The position numbers were made by a program, and so were the translations under genes. This document shows positions 43,309 to 58,600 of a stretch of DNA of 64,000 nt, one piece after another. The notes beneath the pieces were generated by a model that saw only the letters and a program-made list of their open reading frames with translations, did not search any database and was not told the origin of the DNA. Origin of the DNA: Chrysomallon squamiferum (lineage: Eukaryota > Mollusca > Gastropoda > Neomphalida > Peltospiridae). The stretch spans positions 15,059,825-15,123,824 of the forward strand of contig CM022676.1 of the NCBI GenBank assembly GCA_012295275.1, in the 5' to 3' direction. Position 1 is the stretch's first letter; every line of letters starts with the position of its first letter.

Positions 43309-44767
43309 TTATCCAAACAAGAGTTGTCGTTCATGGTAATTATTGATGATTAAATCCGACAGAAGGCGATTGTTACTAGCACGTGATTTGTAGATATCGA
43401 CAGAATCGAAATTTCGAGATTTTGCAATTTTGTTAGAATGGAACGATTTTCTAGTCCGGATGTCGCAAACATCTGCCGAGTACGCATGCGTGTATTCATA
43501 CTCTTCTGCCTCGTGCGTTGCCTGTTGATCTGTGTGTGTTCTGTTACTCGTGTTACTGAGCTGTTCAATCGAATCAGTCTGCAGGTCAGTTACAGAACAA
43601 GAAAGCCTGCACACAGAAGTATTTTCTTCCACGCTGTTGTGTTTGTCCGTGTGTGCTTCTGTCATAAGTGAACTGGTTTTAGATTTGGACCGTCCTGAGT
43701 TCAAATCTCTCACCTGTCTAAGAGATTTTGTTTTCGGAGCGGTTTGAGTCGCTGAAAGTCTGTTTGTGATGAGACGAACGTGAAATGTTTTGTCTGAGCC
43801 GCTGTTCACCTCGGCTCGTCTTTTCACTGAGGCCTGCACACGAAAGTGAAGCACACTGAGAACAGGGTGTGTCGCTGTAACGAGTCTGGTCCGCGCGGCT
43901 GTGTATCACACACGTCCTACACGTGCCAGCCAGTTTGGCAAGATCGCATTTCCACGTTTTGCTCATCCGAAATTCAGTCTCGTAGTAACCGCTACTGTTC
44001 TCCGATTCGGAATAGTCCGCCAGAGCGCCTTCGTCATCGGAATAGCTTTTAGACACCAAATGACATCCTTGTATCTGTGACGTCATAGACAGAGTAGAGA
44101 CAGTCGTCATGGATTCGCTGTCAGACTCCTCGTTGACTGGCGTCATCTGTTGGATTATCTCCCTTATTTTGCACTTGTGGGCTAAGTTTTGCTCAATTCT
44201 CGCTAACTGCAACTCGTAATTCGTGGGATCTCCGTCGCTGGAGGTGCTGACGTCATACCCGCAGCCCGTGTCGCTGCTCGCCAACAAGCTGTAGTCTCCG
44301 CAGTGCATCGGTCGATGTTCTCCCGTTTCCGGAAAACTGTCTGAACTTAAGTGACTAATGTCCACTGGACAGCACCGCTGTGAATCCGACAAGTCGTACG
44401 TGAGATCCACGCCACTCGAACTTGTTTCCGTGTTGCAGGACATGGACCAATTACGCCGACCAGTCAGAGTACAAGCGAAAACCGACGAAGCACGAGATCG
44501 GACTGTTGTGTCTCCGTCAGTTCTCGAACGGATATCAGGCTCGGGAATGTTTACCACCATGTAAGGTCCGTCCTGGCTTTGAAACTCTCCCTTGAAATCA
44601 CCGTTTCTCCGTGTCTCCCGATCACACTGAAAATGCAGGTCGGAAATCTCCTCATAAATGTGGTAGTCCTTTGAGCCGAGATTCTCCTCGTTGAATCCGT
44701 ACTCGCTGTCTGGCGGCTTGGAAGCAGGCGTCTTCTGCCTTCGCCTTCCTTTCAACCATCGAAACAT
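43309..44767 (-). pseudogene. gene X copy 2: unrecognised protein, broken by a 55-nt deletion
   Basis: Starts at the ATG at 44767 (MFRWLKGRRRQK), after the acceptor TTTTTCTTCAG (exon from 44819). The N-terminal 340 or so residues are in one frame, including the junction that is broken in copy 1. Near 43738 it lacks 55 nt present in copies 1 and 3 (the part coding KVPLTVSIPKHKHHSTAV). This shifts the frame, so translation would end soon after (NRSENKIS). The rest of the reading frame to 43309 remains intact in another frame. Apart from that it differs from copy 1 by scattered substitutions. The function is unknown; the protein is acidic, Ser-rich and has a YEEI motif. Confidence 0.6.
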
Positions 44768-44819
44768 CCTCAACTCTCGCAACGATCTGGCAGTTAGCAG
44801 TCAACAGCTGCGTTCAGTC

Positions 44820-45074
44820 CTGAAGAAAAATATAAAATAAATAAATAAATCATACGTCGACTACGACTACTACTACTACTACTACCACTACTGCTACTAG
44901 TAGTAGTAGTAATAATAAAGATAATAGTATAGATAATAAGAAGACATTTAGAAAAGGAAAAAGAAAAGAAAATGTCAGTCATGCACGTGGTACACAGAAT
45001 ATCTGACAAGGGGTCTGTTGGTTAAATTCTAAGAAGACAGCGAGGCAGAGGTAGACTATAAAATTAAATTAAAA

Positions 45075-45105
<31 letters not shown>

Positions 45106-45128
45106 CAAAACTACTACTACTACTACTG

Positions 45129-45167
<39 letters not shown>

Positions 45168-46273
45168 ATAATAATAATAATAATAATAATAAAATTTAAA
45201 TTTAAATTAAAAACAGTAAAAAGATATCACGTTATCTGTCGTGTTTTCTCTGTTTAACGAATCCATGATTTTTATATTTCGCTCGTTGACGATGAGTGTT
45301 TGTAGTAACAGTAAGAGCGAACAAAACTAAAGTTTAATACCAGTACATAATTATTTTAATATTGATAAAACATTTATTTCATTGAGCGTAAACCTAATTT
45401 TATTTTATTTTGTTATTTTAATACATTTTATTTTATCTACTTGTGTTTTATCTTACATTACATTACTTTTCTTTACATTATATTATGTTATATTATGTCA
45501 TATTATGTTATGTCATATGATATTACAATTTTATATTAGAGTTGATCATTCAGGTTTTAGTTAATCAGATGTTAATGGCTGAAAATGTGTTATTTTCATG
45601 TATGTGCATTTTTTAAATCTATATTGTGGCTAAACAAAAAATATTAAACTAAACAAAAATGGCAGATTTGGTATCCTTGTCATTTTGCCTTACTCCACAG
45701 CAATAAAAAACAGATTAAAACGTCGATGTTGACAAAGTAGACGTCAGATACAATGCGACTTTTATCACAAATTAATCATCCAGAAAGTCCTTACACTGTG
45801 AAAAAAAAGGTTATGAACACAGCTGTCAAGAACATGTACCACAGAACATCATGGAGCATAGAAGCTAACGGAATATAGAACAACATCAAACACAGAAATT
45901 TAAAAAAAAAAAAAAATAAGACTTAGAACAATGAGGAACACGGAACACGACGGAAACCTCTGATAAATAAATAAAATTTAAATTAAAATTATTAAAAAAT
46001 TATTAAAAAAAAATATCGAGGATCCAAGGATCTCCATTTTTGGGTGAAATGCGAGATGGCGACCAATCTGAAAGTGGTCACTGAAAATAAAACGACTCGC
46101 CGAGTCCAGACCTGACTTCGCTGTTGTTCTCTGGCGTTCATCAGACTCTCGGTTTCTGTACCCATTGTCGCGTTGTCGCGTTGTCGTGTTGTCGTGTTGT
46201 CGTGTTGTCTATTGACAGAGGTAACATAATAGTTTGTAAAAGTAGCTGTCTAAGCTACTTCTACAAACACACA

Positions 46274-46366
<93 letters not shown>

Positions 46367-46773
46367 ATATAGCTATGATATATTTATTTGCCTTCTTACA
46401 ATAATTCTTATTTTAATCCTAAAGAGAGTCAAGTTCTCACTGGTCAGATCCAGTCCCATGAATGTTATCGCGTTGCTAGGACTTAGACAGGCAAAGATGT
46501 ATATTTATTTATTTATTTATTTATTTATTTATTGATACATTCATTCATTTTATACTCGCGGGGTTCACTAAAGACATACACCCACTGACCAGTCATGTTA
46601 GTCAACTGGAATGAAGTCTGCTTTGTATTTGCAACGTACGAGGGTTGGTGTACCCTTAAATAAAATAAATCAGACTTACCACATATTTGAAATAGAAAAT
46701 AAGTTTGAAACAATTAACTAAGTACGAGCTGATATCATACCTCTTCAAATAAATAAACAAACAAACAAACATA

Positions 46774-46852
<79 letters not shown>

Positions 46853-47265
46853 AAGGTTATAATAAATATTTATATGTATTGAAACCATAGAATTAAATAA
46901 ATAAATTAATTAGCCAAAACAGGACTGAAAACCAACCGAATACCTGTCGTACTGATTTGAATATATCTTTTGAACCGCTGTACATAATTTTGTGTGTGTT
47001 TTGTTTCCTTTTGCTACAGCTTTCATTATGTGCTAATTAAAGTCAGAAAAAAATTCTCTGCCGGAGCTATATTTATTTTACATCATAACATCATTAATTC
47101 ATACAAAAAGCTGTAAGAGGCTGAGTATGCCAGCATATTACAGTAATTTACTCAGTCTGTGAGTTTTAATTTACATTTCTCGTATTTAATGAACAATAAA
47201 TCAAAATAAAATATTTTTTAACTCATCCTTTATTTACTCGCTTGTTAAAATAGTGTTATACTTTA
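44820..47265. repeat. flank of gene X2: direct copy of 13558-17125, shortened
   Basis: It follows copy 1, but a stretch of about 1.1 kb (14440-15540, with the TATTA block and the long (GA)n) is replaced by about 150 bp of other sequence at 45538-45690. It includes (AAAT)n (45075-45103, 46767-46853), (ACT)n (45113-45167) and (CA)n-(CT)n (46272-46361). The homology ends at a (TTA)n at 47265-47280. No gene. Confidence 0.75.
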
Positions 47266-47284
47266 TTATTATTATTATTAGAAT

Positions 47285-48604
47285 AATTATAATAATAATA
47301 ATAATAAATAAATAAATATAAAATAAACCAATAAATAAAAATTAAATTGTATAAATAAATACAAACATACAGAAATAAATAAATAAATAAATAAATAAAT
47401 ATACAAATAAACCAATAAATAAAAATTAAATTGTATAAACAAATACAAACATACAGAAATAAAGAAATAATTAAAATTGTAAAATATCTGTATGAAATTA
47501 ATCCTAATTATTTATCCAGTAGCTATAAGCCAGGGAATGGGTTAACCAAGAATGAATAATTTATTATTAGTATTATTATTAGTATTATTATTATCAGTAT
47601 TATTATTATTATTATTATTATTATTTTGTTTTTCATTGGCTCTGAGTTGTAGGGTCACTATGAATGTTGCTACATATACGTGCACTATGAAAAAAGTTTT
47701 CTGTTGTTCCTACAATGCAGAAATCTGATTGATACCTGCCCCAAATCGGGTCTGTTTGGTCATCAACCATGACCTCCGCGCACTAGATTGGAGTGGAATA
47801 CTGAGTTGGATGGACAGAGAAGTGGCACATACCAAGACCCGCAAATTCATCGTATCAAGTCCTTTAAGCAAACAGTGCAACCCGATATTGTAACAGATTT
47901 CTTGGACAGGTCTCACCACCAGTGTAGGAAAATCTGCCTGACATAATTACAGAAGACATGAAGTCAAGCTTCATCTTCTCAGGACGACATCCTTGCGACT
48001 TCGTCTCAGAAGAACTGAATGGTCAGGAATGATGCAGTCAGAATGGAAGGATGATCTTCCTGGAAAATCAATTATTCTCTTCCTTCCATGAGGGATATGA
48101 ATCACACCAACACGTCTTGTAGTATATTCCACTTTGTTATTCGTTGCCTCTGGAAAGAGGAATCATAGCACCGTTCAGTCCTTATCTTTCATCAACATTC
48201 ATGGTTAAAACAAGCACAATAATTCATACAAAATAAGTATATAGATATATAGATATATAATAATGAATTTCTATTTTTTAATGATTATTATCTTTCTGTT
48301 TGTTTCTCAGTAAGGTTGCTTCATCTTTACAAAATTATTTTTATTTCCATTAACCATCTTTACCATGAATTCAATTCTCGTCTTCTTTGTAATTTTTTCA
48401 AAGAAATATTAACTGCTGTCTATATGTTGAAATTTTTTTGTTTCTTATTTTTATTTTTTTTTTTTTTGTAAATGTTCGATAAAATAAATAAATAAATAAA
48501 TAAACAAACAAAAGAACAGGAAAAACAAAAGAAAAGAAGAAATACATAAATAAAAACAAGGAAAACAACTGACATTTTGGTATCCAGTGGTTAAATAAAG
48601 TGTT

Positions 48605-48682
<78 letters not shown>

Positions 48683-48961
48683 GAATAGAAGAAATTCAAA
48701 AGACACTTTGAGATATTTATTCACAGAAACAAGGTAAGGCTATCAGTATCACAGCCAGTATTCAAGTATTAAAAGCACATACAAGGATTTGTAAAACAAA
48801 AATTACAAATAGAAAAGAAAAATAATTATTCAGTGTGTTACAGGCTTATAGATCTGAACTATATCTGACACCCCAGCATTTAAAAAAAAATAATAATAAT
48901 AATAATAATACATATAAAAATTATTGGTTGTAAATAATACAGAAATTTAATGGCATTAAGT

Positions 48962-49008
<47 letters not shown>

Positions 49009-50460
49009 CTTATTAATCTACCTGTAAATGTTGTCATTACACAAACTGTATAATTTTATACTGTTTATTGTTAATGTTTGCTGTAGGTAGCTGACCCTTC
49101 CAGCCATTTTGTGTAAGTACAGTGCAGGAAACTAACAGAAAAATAAAAACAAAATAACGAATTTTAAATAAGTAAATAAAGTAATTAATTAATTTATTTA
49201 TTTATTTATTTAAATTAGAGAATAATTTTAAATAAAAGAAGAAGAGAACAGAAAAATAAAACTACTAATTATATAACAATGTGAAAACAAATATATAAAT
49301 ATAAAAACCGATACTTTCAAGTTTATTTACAAATAACAATAAAGATAATAACATTAAACACAAAATATAAAAATAATAATAATAATAATAATAATAATAA
49401 GTGAAAAACAAAAACAGAATGTTGCAAATATTACATTAGACACTTTACATTATAAATACTACCAGAAATAATTAATACTTTATCACATAATTAATTTATT
49501 ATAATAATTAACCACTTACTAAGTTTCATAATAAATTTTCCAGGAAAATTAGTCAAATGCTATAGGTAGTGTTATGGTTGTACATGCATGTAATAATACA
49601 TAGTAATAAAGCTTAAATATTTCTGTCAAATTTAGCAATGGCTTAATTTGGTTTAGACAATAATAATTAGCAGGGATTTAAAAATGAAAAAAATTAATAA
49701 AAAAATAGAGCAAGATAATTTAATCAAAACATATCCTGCAAAGAAAGATTTAAAATAATATTTTACGATATTACTGCCCTGTATTAATAACTGATATTAT
49801 GCATCTAGATGATGATAATGATGATAAGGATGATCAAGAGGATTAAAATGGAGACTTTTACATGACAATACAGGAAGATTTTGTAGATGATAAATCAATT
49901 AATCTATAAATAAATGATGATATTGAAAAATATAAATAATAATAATAACAAAATGGTCATTTCTAACTAGATTATAAAGGCCATTATTTCTATATGGTGT
50001 AAATTCTACAAATACTGCTTACATTCATGTGTGCACTTTTGCAAATATTAAATACGTTTCTATAACACTGTTAGAAACTGAAATATGTTTATATTATATT
50101 TTATATTATAATTATTTAAAACGATAAATTGCTAATTTCTTTTAATATACAAGTTATCTCTTTCTTGCTTATTTGGTTAGTATTCAAATTAGAGAATTTG
50201 TTAAATGTTAAAAAAATAAAGTTTAATATACATGACAGGCTGATGAAAACAGATGTGGATGACTAATCGAAGAAATGATAAATATGTTTTAAACTAATGG
50301 ATGATAAAACTGGTTAATTTTACTTATAGAAGTTGAACTTAATGAATACATGTCATGCTATAATAGACCTAGTGTATTTTGTATATTACAGTTTTACTTG
50401 TACCAGCCTTTCCTAATAATAAAGTATAACACTATTTTAACAAGCGAGTAAATAAAGGAT
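47285..50460. other. inverted copy of 17.1-22.1 kb; no gene
   Basis: AT-rich, with (AAAT)n, (AAT)n at 48606-48681 and (AT)n at 48964-49005. The only complex stretch is 47690-48190. Nothing is recognised as coding. Confidence 0.7.
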
Positions 50461-53400
<2,940 letters not shown>

Positions 53401-53415
53401 TCGCGAAAGTTGAGG

Positions 53416-54689
53416 ATGTTTCGATGGTTGAAAGGAAGGCGAAGTCAGAAGACGCCTGCTTCCAAGCCTGTGCTCTGACTGGTCGGCGCAATTCGTCCAT
53501 GTCCGGCAACACGGAAACAAGTTCGAGTGGCGTGGATCTCACGTACGACTTGTCGGATTCACAGCGGTGCTGTCCAGTGGATATTAGTCATTTAAGTTCA
53601 GAAAGTTTTCCGGAAACGGGAGAACATCGACCGATGCACTGCGGAGACTACAGCTTGTTGGCGACCAGCGACACGGGCAGCGAGTATGACGTCAGCACCT
53701 CCAGCGACGGCGATCCGACGAATTACGAGTTGCAGTTAGCGAGAATTGAGCAAAACTTAGTCCACAAGTGCAAAATAAGGGAGATAATCCAACAGGTGAC
53801 GCCAGTCAACGAGGAATCTGACAGCGAATCCATGACGACTATCTCTAGTCTGTGTATGACGTCCCAGATACAAGGATGTCACTTGGTGTCTAAAAGCTAT
53901 TCCGATGACTAAGGCGCTCTGGCGGACTATTCCGAATCGGAGAACAGTAGCGGTTACTACGAGACTGAATTTCGGATGAGCAAAACGAGGAAATGCGATC
54001 TTGTCAAACTGGCTGGCACGTGCAGGACGTGTGTCAGACACAGCCACGCGGACCAGACTCGTTACAGCGACACACCCTGTTCTCACTGTGCTTCACTTTC
54101 GTGTGCAGGCCTCAGTGAAAAGTCGAGCCGAGGTGAACAGCGGCTCAGACAAAACATTTCACGTTCGTCTCATCACAAACAGACTGTCAGCGACTCAAAC
54201 CGCTCTAAAGTTCCTCTCACAGTTTCGATCCCGAAGCACAAGCATCACAGCACTGCCGTTCCGAAAACAAAATCTCGTAGACAGGTGAGAGATTTGAACT
54301 CAGGACGGTGCAAATCTAAAACTAGTTCACTTATGACAGAAGCACACACGGACAAACACAACAGCGTGGAAGAAAATACTTCTCTGTGCAGGCTTTCTTG
54401 TTCTGGAACTGACCTGCAGACTGATTCGATTGAACAGCTCAGTAACACGAGTAACAGAACACATACAGATCAACAGGCAACGCGCGACGCAGAAGAGTAT
54501 GAATACACGCATGCGTACTCGGCAGATGTTTGCGACATCCGGACTAGAAAATCGTTCCATTCTAACAAAATTGCAAAATCTCGAAATTTCGATTCTGTCG
54601 ATATCTACAAATCACGTGCTAGTAACAATCGCCTTCTGTCGGATTTAATCATCAATAATTACCATGAACGACAACTCTTGTTTGGATAA
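53416..54689 (+). pseudogene. gene X copy 3: large deletion plus nonsense codon
   Basis: The ATG is at 53416 (MFRWLKGRR). About 241 nt present in copies 1 and 2 are missing after SKP, so the region with YEEI is gone and the frame shifts to a stop at once. The remainder is open in another frame from CALTGRR, but GAA has become TAA at 53910-53912 (SDD-stop). After that the same frame runs intact to 54689 (HERQLLFG). The acceptor that reads CTTCAG in the other copies is CTTGAG here. It is the clearest pseudogene of the three. Confidence 0.75.
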
Positions 54690-54769
54690 ATGTTATCAAA
54701 TTTTTATTACGTACACATTTTTCAAAACTTTCTTACATACTTGTTCTCTTGTTATTGTGATTATTATTA

Positions 54770-54834
<65 letters not shown>

Positions 54835-55278
54835 TGTATCTAGTTAATAAATATTAAGTAAAAACGTACTTTTCTCCTTTTATCAGAAGGGATATTCGTT
54901 TATAAAGTTTAATATTTTGTTTTAATCAAGTATCTTGTATAGAGAAATGTCAATTTTTATAAAACGTCATTTATCATCATATTACATTATTATTATTTTA
55001 TCGATTGGCAACTACCGGCATCATCTACAATTATATCAGAAATTTGCAAAACATGTTTATTCATTTATTGTACTGCATACAGTAAATACTAAAGAAAAGT
55101 ATCAAAATAATTATTGTATACAATAGTACGTTTTACTAATAAAGAATGTTATACATTTTTCTTTCATTCCTACTTTTTTGTATTTGTATTCGGTAGAGAG
55201 AGAGAAAGAAAGAGAGAAAGAGAGAGATAGTGAGTGTATGAGTGTGTGTGTGTTTGTGTGTGTGAGTGTGTGTGTGTG

Positions 55279-55356
<78 letters not shown>

Positions 55357-55434
55357 ACTAGTTAGGATGCTTGACAGTCTGAACAGTAGAAAAGTTAAAA
55401 CTGAATTCATTATTCAGGAACGTATTCGCACCAG
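54690..55434. other. 3' flank of gene X3 to the contig end
   Basis: (TTA)n (54757-54832) and an interrupted GA then GT tract (55195-55357). The contig ends in GTATTCGCACCAG, within the duplicated microsatellite block. No gene. Confidence 0.8.
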
Positions 55435-55634
55435 NNNNNNNNNNNNNNNNNNNNNNNNNNNNNNNNNNNNNNNNNNNNNNNNNNNNNNNNNNNNNNNNNN
55501 NNNNNNNNNNNNNNNNNNNNNNNNNNNNNNNNNNNNNNNNNNNNNNNNNNNNNNNNNNNNNNNNNNNNNNNNNNNNNNNNNNNNNNNNNNNNNNNNNNNN
55601 NNNNNNNNNNNNNNNNNNNNNNNNNNNNNNNNNN
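55435..55634. other. assembly gap, 200 N
   Basis: Exactly 200 N, as at 4867-5066. Left of it lies duplicated non-coding sequence, right of it the inside of a ZNFX1-like gene. Confidence 0.97.
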
Positions 55635-58600
55635 ATGCAAGTACAATCAAGTGCATGAAGCAAGTAAAGCATGTTGGTTTGTACTGCGGGCACGAAATTG
55701 AGGTAGTTTGCCATGAACAAGACATCGCTGTTTGTAATGCGAAATGCCTGACCGTTTTAAAATGTGGTCATGAAATTGAGGTGGTTTGTCATGAACGAGA
55801 CAAAGCAGTTTGTAATTTAAAGTGTAGTGCCGTTTTGAAATGTGGTCATATTTGTCGTGGTAGTTGTCACGAATGTGTTCAAGGGCGACTTCACGTTGCT
55901 TGCAAGGAGAAATGCAGGGAACGTCTGCTGTGTGGACACGAATGTGTCAGTGACTGTTCTGCGTGTCCACTTTGTCCTCTGCCGTGTGAGAACAGCTGTG
56001 TCCATCTGTGCCGTGAAAGGTCATGTGGTGACCGCTGTAGAGTGTGCCGTGAAAACTGCGTCATCAGGTACAAGGGAAGGAACATTCGTAGACGATGTTG
56101 TGATGTGTGAAATGTGCCACGCTCCAATCAGCGTTGTATGTAGAACCTGTCGTGTCAGCACAGATGCAGTCTTCACAGATGCTCGAAGACTGCGAACATA
56201 TCTTTGAGGTGCAAGCTCTCGACGAGCTGATGGAGTCGAAATCCAACACAATCCAGTTGAAACGTTGTCCACGCTGCAACGTAGTCATTAGACATAGTGG
56301 AAGATATAGAGACGTCATCAAACAGACTTTACTGGACGTAGATTATATCAAGCTTGAATTAATAAAGCAGGAAAGAAAAGACTATTACGAAATACAAAGT
56401 GAGAAGCTTATGGCTCTTAACCATAACTGTTTGTACGTTTAAAACATATTTTCGTAAGATGGGGATCAGTCAACATGATAAAGACGGGGATCCTTTCCAG
56501 ACACGGATATCGAAGCACAGAAGAATATTTACGAAGCAGGAGGAATTCGATGCAGACAATGAAACGAAAAGACTGAAACTGATAATCGATCTAAAATCAG
56601 CTTCAGACGACGCCAACGAATCACAGAAAATCACAGACAATACAAATGATGTTACTGAAGTAATTAAAAAGTTCGCTATGGATGGAAATGCCTTTACTCC
56701 AGAACGTCAAGAAATAGTTCAATCGCGGGCTCCTTTCCTTCCTTCAAGTGAAATATCTCTTCGTTACATCTCCACAGACGAAATTACCATGAATTTCAGT
56801 ACGGAAGGCTGGCTGAAATGTGAAGCAGGTGAGAACACTGTTTTTGTGTATCTCTGTTTTTAATTTAGAACTTATAAATGTCTGTCTCTAAATTTATATA
56901 TCTAAAACAACGTCAAATGATATTTTAGTAATATCGAAATATTTTGTATTTGTTATTAAATTATTACCTTGATATATCTCATTTTTGGCTGATTCACATA
57001 TTTCCAGATCTAATTTTATTTATTTATTTACTTATTATTCAGTCATAATTTGGTGTTTATTTCTTCATATTTTTTTCACTTCTTTATTATTTTTTTGTTT
57101 TCATCATCTTTTTTTTCTGTTGTCTTCGACCTACAGCTAGTAACTTTTACATCCAATGATGGTTCAGTCCCTATATCCAGCTATTCCATAGGATAATAAA
57201 CAAAAAACAAAAAAATAAACACTATTTAAAAAACACCGTGACAGAAATCATAATTCTAGAATCATATTTGTGTTTCAGGTCATATCTATTTTGCCTATTT
57301 CGGGAAGAATGCAGAGTGCGAAATTTGTTCCAGTACAAAAAAAGATGTGACATCCTCCGAAATGACGTCCAACAGATATTCTAAGAATAGGGCATCAGAA
57401 AGATACACTGACAGTAGGGCATCAGACAGATATACTCACAGTAGGGCATCAGACAGATACACTAACAGTAGGGCATCAGACAGATATACTCACAGTAGGG
57501 CATCAGAAAGATACACTAACAGTAGGGCATCAGAAATATACACTAACAGTAGGGCATCAGACAGATATACTAACAGTACGGCGTCAGACAGATATACTAA
57601 CAGTAGGGCGTCAGACAGATATACTAACAGTAGGGCGTCAGACAGATATACTAACAGTAGGGCATCAGACAGATATACTAACAGTAGGGCGTCAGACAGA
57701 TATACTAACAGTAGGGCGTCAGACAGATATACTAACAGTAGGGCGTCAGACAGATATACTAACAGTAGGGCATCAGACAGATATACTAACAGTAGGGCGT
57801 CAGACAGATATACTAACAGTAGGGCGTCAGAGAGATATACTAACAGTAGGGCGTCAGAGAGATATACTAACAGTAGGGCGTCAGAGAGATATACTAACAG
57901 TAGGGCGTCAGAGAGATATACTAACAGTAGGGCGTCAGACAGATATACTAACAGTAGGGCGTCAGACAGATATACTAACAGTAGGGCGTCAGACAGATAT
58001 ACTAACAGTAGGGCGTCAGAGAGATATACTAACAGTAGGGCGACAGAGAGATATACTAACAGTAGGGCGTCAGACAGATATACTAACAGTAGGGCGTCAG
58101 AGAGATATACTAACAGTAGGGCGTAAGAGAGATATACTAACAGTAGGGCGTCAGACAGATATACTAACAGTAGGGCGTACGAGAGATATACTAACAGTAG
58201 GGCGTCAGACAGATATACTAACAGTAGGGCTGTCAGACAGATATACTAACAGTAGGGCGTCAGTGAGATGTACTAACAGTAGGGCGTCAGAGAGATATAC
58301 TAACAGTAGGGCGTCAGAGAGAAATACTAACAGTAGGGCGTCAGAGAGATATACTAACAGTAGGGCGTCAGATAGATATTCTAACACTAGGGCGTCAGAG
58401 AGATATACTAACAGTAGGGCGTCAGAGAGATATACTAACAGTAGGTCGTCAGATAGATATACTAACAGTAGGGCGTCAGTCAGATATACTAACAGTAGAG
58501 GATCAGACAGAGATATTTTCAGATGGACGTCAGACAGAGGTGGTAGCAGAAGGGTTTCAGATCGACATCTTGACAGCGAGGTGTCAGAAAACCATGCTAA

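Noticed and set aside
56068-56178. A 111-bp intron to explain the frame change in the ZNFX1-like gene
   Set aside because: Donor CAG|GTACAAG and acceptor TTCACAG exist, but the phases do not fit the downstream frame.
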